From Gammaproteobacteria bacterium (lineage in GTDB: Bacteria > Pseudomonadota > Gammaproteobacteria > UBA6429 > Thiohalophilaceae), in assembly GCA_024641445.1 (NCBI GenBank), contig JAHEDA010000003.1, positions 1 to 28,195 on the forward strand: a stretch of 28,195 nt of DNA. The letters are read 5' to 3'. Both the position numbers and the translations under genes were made by a program. Below the pieces are notes generated by a model that saw only the letters and a list, made by a program, of their open reading frames with translations, made no database searches and was not told the origin of the DNA. Below are positions 1 through 7,319 of this stretch, in pieces. Numbering within the stretch: position 1 is the first letter of the stretch; the number at the start of each line of letters is the position of its first letter.

Positions 1-795
1 GGGCAGACGGGGCATGACATTACCCGCCAGCAAAGCGAGATTGAACAGGTGGCGACGGCCATGAACGAAATGGTGGCTACCGTCCATGAGGTCTCCAAGA
101 GCGCCGCCCATGCGGCCGAGGCCGCTCAGAATGCCAGTACGCAGACCCGCCAGGGGGCGCTAACCGTGACCGAGGCCATCGGCATTATTGAATCGCTCTC
201 GTCAAGTATCAAAACTGCCTCCAAGGCGATTCAACAATTGGCGCAGGACAGCGAGAGTATTGACGGTATCTTGCAGGTGATAAAGGGTATCGCTGAACAG
301 ACCAATCTCTTGGCACTCAATGCGGCCATCGAGGCCGCCCGTGCCGGTGAACAGGGGCGGGGTTTTGCGGTCGTCGCGGATGAGGTGCGTACCCTCGCCA
401 ACCGAACCCATCGCTCTACCGAGGAGATTCACACTATGGTCGGCAAGGTACGGCTCGGTGTGCAGCATGCCGTCCAGACGATGGAGCAGGTAGGGGTGCG
501 TGCCAATGAGGGGGTGGAGCAGGTCGAGCGTTCGGCCGAGGCCTTGGCTGAAATTTCGGCCGCAGTGGGTGTGATCATGGATATGAATACCCAGATCGCC
601 AGTGCCGCCGAAGAGCAGAATGCGGTATCAGAGGAAATCAACCGCAACATCGTCAATATCAACGAGGTCTCCTATCAGACCGCCCAGGGTGCCCATATCA
701 CGACCAATGCGAGTGCCGCCCTGGTTGACCTGGCGGAAAAACTAAGTGCCCTGGTTGAACAGTTTGATGAGGCGAAGAAGTCGACCAAACGCTAG
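1..795 (+). CDS. Methyl-accepting chemotaxis protein, C-terminal signalling domain (5'-truncated)
   Basis: This is the cytoplasmic signalling part of a chemoreceptor that would bind CheW/CheA and control flagellar (or pilus) motility. The frame is open from base 1 and stops with TAG at 793-795. The Met codon at 49 is internal, because the preceding codons read as normal receptor coiled coil (DITRQQSEIEQVATAMNEM). About 264 residues are present. The conserved hairpin tip (GIAEQTNLLALNAAIEAARA, then GEQGRGFAVVADEVR) starts near residue 96 of the fragment, with long heptad-like helices on both sides. The sensor, membrane and HAMP parts lie outside the window. The C-terminus ends in a basic tail without an NWETF-type CheR-docking pentapeptide. 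I saw no clear terminator hairpin after it. A second, complete receptor with a very similar tip lies at 10966-13020. Confidence 0.95.
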   Translation, partial: GQTGHDITRQQSEIEQVATAMNEMVATVHEVSKSAAHAAEAAQNASTQTRQGALTVTEAIGIIESLSSSIKTASKAIQQLAQDSESIDGILQVIKGIAEQTNLLALNAAIEAARAGEQGRGFAVVADEVRTLANRTHRSTEEIHTMVGKVRLGVQHAVQTMEQVGVRANEGVEQVERSAEALAEISAAVGVIMDMNTQIASAAEEQNAVSEEINRNIVNINEVSYQTAQGAHITTNASAALVDLAEKLSALVEQFDEAKKSTKR

Positions 796-935
796 GCCCC
801 GGTCTGAGCCTGAAAGAAGGGTGGGTATCCAAAGGGGGTAAATCGCCATAAAACCACCTGAGCAGGGGTTATATTCACGTTTGGAACAAGAGTTGGTACT
901 ATTCGGCGCTTAGTTTTGCCAATGCATGGATAGAA

Positions 936-949
936 ATAGGTTATCCTAT
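936..949. promoter_or_regulatory. Short inverted repeat upstream of the LysR-type gene
   Basis: The sequence ATAGG-TTAT-CCTAT is a perfect 5-bp dyad with a 4-base spacer, ending 26 bases before the LysR-type start codon. LysR regulators commonly bind imperfect AT-rich dyads near their own promoter, so an autoregulatory site is possible. The spacing is not the classical T-N11-A, and a dyad this short can occur by chance. Confidence 0.3.
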
Positions 950-975
950 GCCTTTACCAATAAGCGCAAGAAATC

Positions 976-1887
976 ATGGCCGACCGCAGATTACAGGTTT
1001 TTCATACCGTTGCACGCCAGCTAAGCTTTACCAAGGCCGCTGATGAGTTGCACATGACCCAGCCCGCCGTCACCTTTCAGGTGCGTCAGCTGGAAGAACA
1101 ATTTAATACCCGTCTATTCGACCGCACTCACAACCGGATCAGTCTCACTGACGCCGGTAAGCGCGTCTACGACTTTGCCGAGAAGATCTTCGGGCTTTAT
1201 TCCGAGATGGACAACTCGGTGCGCGAACTCACGGGCGACGTTAGTGGCGTCCTGATGGTCGGGGCCAGTACCACCATCGCCGAATACATGCTGCCTGCCT
1301 TGTTGGGCGATTTCAAATCCAAGCACCCCGACGTGACGATCCGCCTCAAGGTGGCCAATACCGACGGCATCGTCAGTATGGTGGAGAACAATGAAATTGA
1401 CCTTGGGGTGGTCGAGGCGCCGGTAAATAATAAGAATCTGGTGGTCGAGAAGTGCCGCATGGACCAGTTGGTGATCATCGCCCCACCTGGGCACGAACTT
1501 ACACAGGAAAAGAGCGTTCCACTGTCACGGCTGCTGGACTATCCCTTTATCTGTCGTGAAGAGGGTTCGGGTACCCGCGAGGTCATGCTGGAGAGTATGC
1601 ATGACTCTGGTATCAGCACCAGTGATATGACGATTACCATGGAACTGGGGAGTCTGGAGGCCATTAAAGGTGCCGTCGAGGCCGGGATGGGAGTCTCGAT
1701 GCTCTCCAAGGCCACTATTCTAAAAGAACTGCAATTGGGTTCCCTGGTGGCGGTGGCGATTGCACCCCCTATCTACCGCCCATTCTCGTTCGTGCATCAG
1801 AAGCAAAAGTTTCGTGTCCGGGCGATGGATGAGCTGCTGACCTTTGCGCGTGGGTATTGTCAGTCCCACCCGGGTGACGTTATCTAG
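976..1887 (+). CDS. LysR-family transcriptional regulator (CysL/CbbR-like)
   Basis: This is a 303-residue DNA-binding regulator of typical LysR length. Residues 1-60 form the winged helix-turn-helix (SFTKAADELHMTQPAVTFQV, then LEEQFNTRLFDR). Residues 61-85 form the linker helix. Residues from about 90 to 295 form the periplasmic-binding-protein-like effector domain, including IDLGVVEAP, EEGSGTRE and EAGMGVSML. The effector domain looks most like the CysL/CbbR-type group, which includes regulators of sulfur, selenium or carbon metabolism, but the inducer cannot be read from sequence. The ATG at 976 puts the HTH at the usual distance; the ribosome binding site is weak. It stands alone with about 180 bases on each side, and no divergent target gene is present. 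Confidence 0.9.
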   Translation: MADRRLQVFHTVARQLSFTKAADELHMTQPAVTFQVRQLEEQFNTRLFDRTHNRISLTDAGKRVYDFAEKIFGLYSEMDNSVRELTGDVSGVLMVGASTTIAEYMLPALLGDFKSKHPDVTIRLKVANTDGIVSMVENNEIDLGVVEAPVNNKNLVVEKCRMDQLVIIAPPGHELTQEKSVPLSRLLDYPFICREEGSGTREVMLESMHDSGISTSDMTITMELGSLEAIKGAVEAGMGVSMLSKATILKELQLGSLVAVAIAPPIYRPFSFVHQKQKFRVRAMDELLTFARGYCQSHPGDVI

Positions 1888-2074
1888 CCGTTTGTTGGAA
1901 GGGTTCGGCATTTGCAATGGCGGCGAGGTAAACATGCGCAGGTTCCCCATTTACTCTGTGTAGACTCCAATTTCTCGTGCATTCAGGTCTTGTCTTGGCT
2001 GCGATCGCGACGTGTATCAACAAGCCGTCAGCACACTATTGCTTCATCTCCAGTTTTAGGTATCCTCGTTTGGC

Positions 2075-2431
2075 ATGACGCCCAAGGAAAAAACGCTGCT
2101 CCGCCATTTTCAACGGCTCAACCAGACCGATGCGGGGACCCTGTTGGCGTTTGCCGAATTTCTGGCCGGGCGCAGTGAGCCGGAGCTGGCCGTGCCCACT
2201 GACCCCGTTATTGTCCCACGCCCTGAAGTGGAATCCGTCGTTGCCGCCATTCGGCGTCTGACCACCTCCTATCCTATGTTAGACAAGGGTGCAGTCCTGC
2301 ATGAGACCTCGGCACTGATGTCAGCACACGTCATGCAGGGGCGTGCAGCGACCGATGTCATTGATGACCTGGAGGCGCTGTTCCAGCGTCACTTTTCCCA
2401 GCACACCGCCAAGGTGGGACAGGATGTTTGA
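2075..2431 (+). CDS. Small conserved-looking protein of unknown function (118 aa)
   Basis: I do not recognise the family. The protein is soluble and largely helical, with no signal peptide, membrane segment or cysteine motif. The N-terminal half (EKTLLRHFQRLNQTDAGTLL) and C-terminal half (ATDVIDDLEALFQRHFSQH) look like amphipathic helices joined by a proline-rich linker around residues 40-52. Its stop codon overlaps the start of the downstream permease gene by 8 bases, which suggests translational coupling. The overlap, and the lack of a better reading of this DNA in another frame, support it as a real gene. The ATG at 2075 has only a weak Shine-Dalgarno sequence. The 187 bases upstream hold no feature I can name. 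Confidence 0.75.
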   Translation: MTPKEKTLLRHFQRLNQTDAGTLLAFAEFLAGRSEPELAVPTDPVIVPRPEVESVVAAIRRLTTSYPMLDKGAVLHETSALMSAHVMQGRAATDVIDDLEALFQRHFSQHTAKVGQDV

Positions 2432-3497
2432 GTATCTAAAACAGTGGTACCTGAGATATTTTTCCGACCCTCAGGCCAGCCTGTTGGCGCTGTTGCTGGT
2501 TCTGGGTTTTACACTGGTACTCACTCTTGGGAAGATGCTGGCACCCGTCTTTGCGGCCTTGGTCATTGCCTATCTATTAGAAGGTATCGTGCAGGTGTTG
2601 CGACGGCAAAAGGTACGGCGTATTCGTGCCGTGGTGCTCGTGTTTAGCCTGTTTATTGCCTTTGTATTGTTTCTTCTTTTGTGGCTAGTACCGATTGCCT
2701 CAAAGCAGCTGACAGAACTGGTGCGTGAGTTTCCCAACTACATCACTAGTCTGCAACAGGCCCTGGTCGAGCTACCAAAGAAATACTCCTTCATGACGCG
2801 GGCGCAGGCGCGTGAGATATCGGTGCTACTAAATAAAGAGTTAGCCGACAATGGGCAGAGGCTTCTGGCACTTTCCGTTTCCTCAATCCCCGGCCTGATC
2901 AGTCTGGCCGTCTATCTGGTGCTGGTGCCGATGTTGGTGTTCTTTTTTCTCAAGGATAAATGGGTTATTTTGAACTACCTTTCCAGCTTTCTCCCCTCCG
3001 AGCGGAGTCTGCCCTCGGCCGTATGGAAGGAACTCGACTTGCAACTGGGTAATTATATCCGGGGCAAGTTTTGGGAAATGCTTATTGTCACGACCGCGTG
3101 TATGCTTGCTTTTTGGCTGATGGGGCTTAAGTACGCCTTATTACTCTCGGTATTGGTGGGTATCTCGGTACTGGTACCTTATGTTGGTGCAACGATTGTG
3201 ACCATTCCTGTGGTCTTTATCGCGTATATCCAGTGGGGATGGACGGCAGACTTCGCCTATTTAATGTTGGTGTATGGCGTTATCCAGGCCATTGATGGCA
3301 CCGTGTTGGTCCCCTTGCTGTTTGCAGAAGTGGTCAACCTGCATCCGATTGCGATCATCGTCAGTATTTTATTTTTTGGCGGACTCTGGGGATTCTGGGG
3401 GCTCTTTTTCGCCATTCCCCTGGCAACGCTGGTGAATGCAACGGCAAGCGCATGGCCACGCTCAGCACACACCCAAGCCGGGAACACTACTATCTGA
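2424..3497 (+). CDS. AI-2E family transporter (PerM-like membrane protein)
   Basis: This is a 357-residue polytopic inner-membrane protein of the AI-2E exporter/PerM family (former UPF0118). Family members have been linked to quorum-signal export or ion/proton antiport; the substrate here is unknown. About seven to eight hydrophobic segments are visible: two near the N-terminus (residues 18-90), a soluble amphipathic stretch (about 90-150), then several from about 150 to 345, with the family-typical LVPYVGATIVTIPVVFIA and the C-terminal GGLWGFWGLFFAIPLAT. I chose ATG 2424, which has GGGACAGG just upstream and gives a length close to E. coli PerM. An upstream in-frame ATG at 2343 would add 27 unrelated residues lying inside the preceding gene. 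It is convergent with the PhoH-like gene, with only 7 bases between stops. Confidence 0.92.
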   Translation: MFEYLKQWYLRYFSDPQASLLALLLVLGFTLVLTLGKMLAPVFAALVIAYLLEGIVQVLRRQKVRRIRAVVLVFSLFIAFVLFLLLWLVPIASKQLTELVREFPNYITSLQQALVELPKKYSFMTRAQAREISVLLNKELADNGQRLLALSVSSIPGLISLAVYLVLVPMLVFFFLKDKWVILNYLSSFLPSERSLPSAVWKELDLQLGNYIRGKFWEMLIVTTACMLAFWLMGLKYALLLSVLVGISVLVPYVGATIVTIPVVFIAYIQWGWTADFAYLMLVYGVIQAIDGTVLVPLLFAEVVNLHPIAIIVSILFFGGLWGFWGLFFAIPLATLVNATASAWPRSAHTQAGNTTI

Positions 3498-3504
3498 AAA
3501 GTGG

Positions 3505-4914
3505 TTAGAGTGCGTCGGAGGCAAAGTCCGCCAGGCGTGAGCGTTCGCCACGTTGCAGGGTGATGTGGCCGCTGTGTGCCCATTGCTTGAATCGCTCGAC
3601 GACGTAGGTGAGTCCCGATGTCGTTTCAGTCAGATAGGGCGTATCGATCTGTGACAGGTTACCCAGACAGACCACCTTGGTGCCAGGACCCGCGCGGGTA
3701 ATGAGTGATTTCAGTTGTTTCGATGTCAGGTTTTGTGCCTCATCAATGATGATATAACGGTTCAAGAAGGTGCGCCCACGCATGAAGTTGACCGAGCGAA
3801 TCTTGATCCGTTTACTCAACAGATCCCCGGTGGCGGCACGCGCCCATTCGCTATTATGTTCGCGATTGGTGAGTACCTCGAGATTATCCATCAGGGCCCC
3901 CATCCAGGGCGTCATCTTTTCCTCTTCCGTTCCGGGCAAATAGCCGATGTCTTCACCCATGGGGATGGTGACGCGGGTCATGATGATCTCGCGATAGAGA
4001 TTTTGTTCCAGTGTCTGCTCCAGTCCTGCGGCCAGTGTGAGCAGGGTTTTACCGGTACCCGCAATACCTAGCAGACTGACAAAGTCCACGTCAGGGTCCA
4101 TCAGTAGATTCAAGGCAAAGTTCTGCTCTCGATTGCGTGCGTGAATACCCCAGGCATTCTTGTGGTGAGTGTAATCACGCACGGTCTCAATGATAGACTG
4201 TTCGTCATCGATCTTGCGGACGATCGCCTCAAAGCCATCGACCACCGGGCTATAGATAAACTCATTGGGGAGCCATTGTTTGACCTCGGGCCCTTGCAGG
4301 CGATAGAAGGTGCGTCCACTCTCTTGCCAGGAGTGCATGTCCTTGCTGTGGCGATCCCAGAAATCTTCACCAAGGGCGTGACTACCGCAAAAGAGTAAAT
4401 CAGAGTCTTCCAATACCTGATCGTTGTGATAGTCCTCGGCGTGCAGACCAATAACGGCGGCCTTGATGCGCAGATTGATGTCTTTGGAGACCAGGGTAAC
4501 AAGCGTCTCGGGATATTGTGTACGCAGGGCCAGAGCGGTACCGAGGATATTGTTGTCAGGGCGGTTTCCTGGCAGGTGTCCAGGTAATTCGGCGCTGATG
4601 GAGCGAGTCTGGAAGAATAGTCGCCCACTGGGACTGATGTTTTCCAGGTGCATATCCCCCTGCGAGAGGGGTATGCCGTTTTCGATCTCTTGTGGAGTGT
4701 GATCGGCCAGCAGCATATCGAGGAAGCGACTGCTCTGTCGGGCGTTGCGCGAGACCTCTGAATGGCCCTTTTTATTGTTATCCAGCTCCTCCAATACCAT
4801 TATCGGTAAGAAGATGTCGTGCTCCTTGAATCGGAACAGGGCGGTTGGGTCGTGCATAAATACATTAGTATCGAGTACAAAAAGTCGCTTGCCTTCAATC
4901 TGCTTCTTGTTCAT
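3505..4914 (-). CDS. PIN domain-PhoH ATPase fusion protein (PhoH2/YlaK type)
   Basis: This 469-residue protein joins an N-terminal PIN ribonuclease domain (about 10-155) to a C-terminal PhoH-type P-loop ATPase (about 245-455). PIN acidic residues are visible as D15 (VLDTNVF), E42/E43, D120 and D145. Walker A is GIAGTGKT (283-290) and Walker B is IIIDEAQ (388-394). The architecture matches PhoH2/YlaK proteins, for which RNA helicase plus RNase activity has been reported for some members; the role here is inferred from the family. The ATG at 4914 follows a purine-rich stretch (GGTGGAAGA). It lies 38 bases downstream of bcp on the same strand and is probably the last gene of a galT-gcvR-bcp-phoH transcript. 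No antitoxin-like small gene precedes it. Confidence 0.93.
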   Translation of the reverse strand: MNKKQIEGKRLFVLDTNVFMHDPTALFRFKEHDIFLPIMVLEELDNNKKGHSEVSRNARQSSRFLDMLLADHTPQEIENGIPLSQGDMHLENISPSGRLFFQTRSISAELPGHLPGNRPDNNILGTALALRTQYPETLVTLVSKDINLRIKAAVIGLHAEDYHNDQVLEDSDLLFCGSHALGEDFWDRHSKDMHSWQESGRTFYRLQGPEVKQWLPNEFIYSPVVDGFEAIVRKIDDEQSIIETVRDYTHHKNAWGIHARNREQNFALNLLMDPDVDFVSLLGIAGTGKTLLTLAAGLEQTLEQNLYREIIMTRVTIPMGEDIGYLPGTEEEKMTPWMGALMDNLEVLTNREHNSEWARAATGDLLSKRIKIRSVNFMRGRTFLNRYIIIDEAQNLTSKQLKSLITRAGPGTKVVCLGNLSQIDTPYLTETTSGLTYVVERFKQWAHSGHITLQRGERSRLADFASDAL

Positions 4915-4952
4915 GTAAGGTCTTCCACCTAAGAGTTGATTACGGGCTGGGC

Positions 4953-5429
4953 TTATTTACGGTTCAGCGACATCACCGCATCAAGTACCTCCTCGGCGTG
5001 GCCATCGACTTTTACCTTACGCCACTCCCGACGCAAGATGCCTTTCTCATCAACAAGAAATGTACTACGTTCAATCCCTCGTACTTGTTTGCCATACATA
5101 TTTTTCATTTTGATGACATCAAACAAGTTACAGAGTGTCTCCTCCGCATCGGAGAGTAGTTCAAAGGGGAATCCCTGTTTGGTCTTGAAGTTCTCGTGTG
5201 ACTTGATGCTGTCGCGAGAGATTCCAAGAATTATGGCATTCTGACGTTTGAATTTGCTGTGCAAATCGCGGAAATCCTGCCCTTCGCGTGTGCAGCCAGG
5301 GGTGCCGTCCTTTGGATAGAAATAAAGTACGACGTGACTCCCCTTTAGTTGACCGAGATCGATTGTTTGTTCACCAGTCGCCGCAAGGGTGAATGGGGGT
5401 ATTTTTTTATCCAGTTCGACCTTCGCCAT
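4953..5429 (-). CDS. bcp: Thioredoxin-dependent thiol peroxidase (Bcp/PrxQ)
   Basis: This cytoplasmic peroxiredoxin of 158 residues would reduce hydrogen peroxide and organic hydroperoxides with electrons from thioredoxin or another thiol. The peroxidatic cysteine is C46 in the motif PKDGTPGCT. In E. coli Bcp a resolving cysteine sits five residues later; here that position (51) is Gln, so the enzyme looks like the one-cysteine subtype. Another cysteine, C100, matches the position of a third Cys of E. coli Bcp. The ATG at 5429 is preceded by a good GGAG Shine-Dalgarno. It lies 32 bases downstream of gcvR, reproducing the gcvR-bcp order of E. coli, and 38 bases upstream of the PhoH-like gene. 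Confidence 0.95.
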   Translation of the reverse strand: MAKVELDKKIPPFTLAATGEQTIDLGQLKGSHVVLYFYPKDGTPGCTREGQDFRDLHSKFKRQNAIILGISRDSIKSHENFKTKQGFPFELLSDAEETLCNLFDVIKMKNMYGKQVRGIERSTFLVDEKGILRREWRKVKVDGHAEEVLDAVMSLNRK

Positions 5430-5461
5430 CGTTTCTCCTTAATTCAAACACGTAGCTGCAT

Positions 5462-5992
5462 TTAGCCCTTCACAGGTTCCATTACGGCATCCAGGTTTAG
5501 CTGGTCACAGAACTCCATGAATTGGTCACGCAGAGTGGCGATGTGAGTCTTGGCAGGGATCTCAATCGTCATGTTAAGAATGAATATCGGGGTGCCGGTA
5601 TGCGCGGCCGGGTGGCTGTTGGTATAGAGGTCATGGATGTTGATATTACGACTGGAGAAAAAACCGGCCAGTTGATGTACGATCCCGGGTTGGTCCATGG
5701 AGACGGCCTCGACGTGATAGGGCATACCACCCTTGTCGGCGGGTCGTGACTCCGTGCGCTTGAAACCGATGAGGAGGCCGAGCTTCTCTTGCAGACCACT
5801 CAGTGAGGTCTCCAGCTTGGCGAGGTTATTCCAATTGCCGGTAATCAGCATGATCACGGCAAACTCACCGCCGAGAACACTCATTCGACTGTCTTCTACG
5901 TTGCAACCGGCCGAGTTGATGATGCGGCTAATCTCGGTGACAAGACCGGGACGGTCGGTGCCGAGAACCGAGATTACCAATTGACTATTCAT
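5462..5992 (-). CDS. gcvR: Glycine cleavage system transcriptional repressor GcvR (double ACT protein)
   Basis: The 176-residue protein consists of two ACT domains, about 1-85 (VISVLGTDRPGLVTEISRII) and about 92-170 (VEAVSMDQPGIVHQLAGFFS). In E. coli GcvR binds GcvA and blocks activation of the gcv operon unless glycine is present; it has no DNA-binding domain of its own, and none is visible here. Position between bcp and dapA matches the E. coli locus and strengthens the assignment over a generic ACT protein. In this window galT lies upstream on the same strand (60-base gap). No gcvA or gcv gene is present, so the partner must be encoded elsewhere. The ATG at 5992 has an AAGGGA sequence upstream. 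Confidence 0.9.
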   Translation of the reverse strand: MNSQLVISVLGTDRPGLVTEISRIINSAGCNVEDSRMSVLGGEFAVIMLITGNWNNLAKLETSLSGLQEKLGLLIGFKRTESRPADKGGMPYHVEAVSMDQPGIVHQLAGFFSSRNINIHDLYTNSHPAAHTGTPIFILNMTIEIPAKTHIATLRDQFMEFCDQLNLDAVMEPVKG

Positions 5993-6052
5993 AGATGGTT
6001 CCCTTAGGTGAGAGACTCATACCCATTGTGATGGTCGTTCTCAAATCTCGAT

Positions 6053-7138
6053 TCATACCAGCTTCACCGTACGCAACTGCTCTGCGGCCTGCTCTGGACT
6101 AATCGTATTGACGAATAGACCCGAGCCTAACTCAAATCCGGTTGGAATACTGGTGCGTGGGCATATCTCAAGGTGCCAGTGGTAGCTGGCCCGGCAGTCT
6201 TCAAACTCCTCGCTGCGGGGGCGGGTGTGCAGGAAGAAATTATATTGAGCCCCGCCAATCACTGCATCGAGACGCGCCATGGTGCGTTGAAACACCTGCG
6301 CCAGGTCCTGCAAGTCTTCGGCACTGGCATCGAGAAAATCACTGCCATGCTCAAGCGGCAGGATGTGGACCTCCCACTCATAACGGCTGGCAAACGGTTT
6401 AATGGCAATGAAGCGCTCGCCCCGTTCTATTACGTATTGTCCGACGTTGATCTTGCGGACGATACGGCCGGAGTTGCGGTCGTAAATGGTTGTTTCAAAC
6501 GTCAGTGCCTCATCGATGAGTGAACAGAAGATGCAGCGGTGGTGTTTCTTGTAATAGTTGCGGCTGTTCTCGACCTCGTCATGCACATTTTGCGGTACCA
6601 CGGGTGTCGCAATGATCTGGCTGTGTGTATGCGCCATGCTGGCGCCGGCGGCGGGGCCAAAGTTCTTGAAGACCAGCACGTACTGTAGACGCTCATCCAT
6701 CTCGTAAAGCTGTGCCATGCGTGATTGATAGGTGCTGAAGAGTTTTTGCAGGTGCGTGTGACCCATTTCGTGGATGGCGATGCCATGCTGGGCGCTGTCG
6801 ACGATAACCTCGTGGCGACCGTAGCCATCAATGGCCTGTTGCAGACCAAAGACCAGGCCAGCTGAACCACGATTGTCACCCAGCACGGGATAGAGGTTCT
6901 CGACGATGCGGATCTGCCACTCCCCCTGAGGCGGCACACGCTGGATCTCGGGTGGGGTCTTATCCTCGTTGCCACGGCAAAACGGACAGGTCTCCACATG
7001 CAGACGGGTGTCTCTGGGGGCCGGGTCCTCGGCCTTGCGTGGGCGCATACTGCGCGCGGTGGCGACTAAAACTGACTCACTTGGTACGATGGGGTTGATC
7101 CGAATCTCGCGTACGGCGCCGCTATCCTGGTCTGCCAC
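6053..7138 (-). CDS. galT: Galactose-1-phosphate uridylyltransferase family protein (GalT, HIT superfamily)
   Basis: The 361-residue protein has the two-lobed GalT fold. GalT swaps UMP between UDP-glucose and galactose-1-phosphate through a uridylyl-histidine intermediate. Visible zinc ligands are C51 and C54 (CPFC), probably H118 and H170. The catalytic motif is HTHSQ (170-174), with H172 as the likely nucleophile, where E. coli GalT has HPHGQ. A second CxxC occurs at 202-205 (CIFC). The C-terminal repeat has WEVHILP and YHWHLEICPR. These variants fit the broader, non-enterobacterial GalT group, whose members can use other sugar nucleotides (ADP-glucose phosphorylase is related), so the substrate is uncertain. 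No galE or galK is nearby. The start codon is GTG, with GGGAG six bases upstream. Confidence 0.88.
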   Translation of the reverse strand: MADQDSGAVREIRINPIVPSESVLVATARSMRPRKAEDPAPRDTRLHVETCPFCRGNEDKTPPEIQRVPPQGEWQIRIVENLYPVLGDNRGSAGLVFGLQQAIDGYGRHEVIVDSAQHGIAIHEMGHTHLQKLFSTYQSRMAQLYEMDERLQYVLVFKNFGPAAGASMAHTHSQIIATPVVPQNVHDEVENSRNYYKKHHRCIFCSLIDEALTFETTIYDRNSGRIVRKINVGQYVIERGERFIAIKPFASRYEWEVHILPLEHGSDFLDASAEDLQDLAQVFQRTMARLDAVIGGAQYNFFLHTRPRSEEFEDCRASYHWHLEICPRTSIPTGFELGSGLFVNTISPEQAAEQLRTVKLV

Positions 7139-7163
7139 TTTGTGCTCCCATTGGTTTTAACTG

Positions 7164-7192
7164 AATATACTGAAAGATTAGACACTTGGCCA
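7164..7192 (-). promoter_or_regulatory. Possible sigma-70 promoter for galT-gcvR-bcp-phoH
   Basis: On the minus strand TGGCCA (7192-7187, 4 of 6 to the -35 consensus) is followed after 17 bases by TATATT (7169-7164, 5 of 6 to the -10 consensus). Transcription would begin near 7157 and leave a leader of about 19 bases that contains the GGGAG ribosome site. Read by eye only. Confidence 0.35.
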
Positions 7193-7319
7193 TTGGCACG
7201 ATCACGGCTTGGAAATTGCGCTGACTAAGAGTCTGTAGACGAGGTCCTTGTCATCCCTGGGCCGCCTCAGTAACATGGCGGTTTGTTGGTCCCGGGCTAG
7301 GTATAAACGCGAGGTAAGC

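Noticed and set aside
1912..2178. 88-codon plus-strand reading frame before the small unknown gene
   Set aside because: It is low-complexity in composition, overlaps the 118-residue gene in another frame, and has no ribosome site; the 2075-2431 frame gives a more protein-like sequence coupled to the next gene.
2343..2423. Longer N-terminus for the PerM-like protein, and likewise upstream in-frame starts at 7248 (dapA), 8078 (bamC) and 10070 (purC)
   Set aside because: The extra residues are absent from the families, displace the signal peptide in bamC, and the chosen downstream starts have ribosome sites or family-matching N-termini.
7194..7210. TGGCAC-N5-CGGCTT, a sigma-54-like GG-N10-GC element upstream of dapA
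   Set aside because: The -12 half lacks the TT of TTGC, there is no enhancer-binding regulator nearby, and dapA is not a typical sigma-54 target; probably chance.
7302..7307. TATAAA as a -10 box for dapA
   Set aside because: No -35 lies at 16-18 bases, and the start would fall at about the ribosome site, leaving no leader.
7139..7319. Possible lysine riboswitch in the dapA leader
   Set aside because: I found no conserved multi-helix core, and the 181 bases are shared with the divergent galT promoter region.
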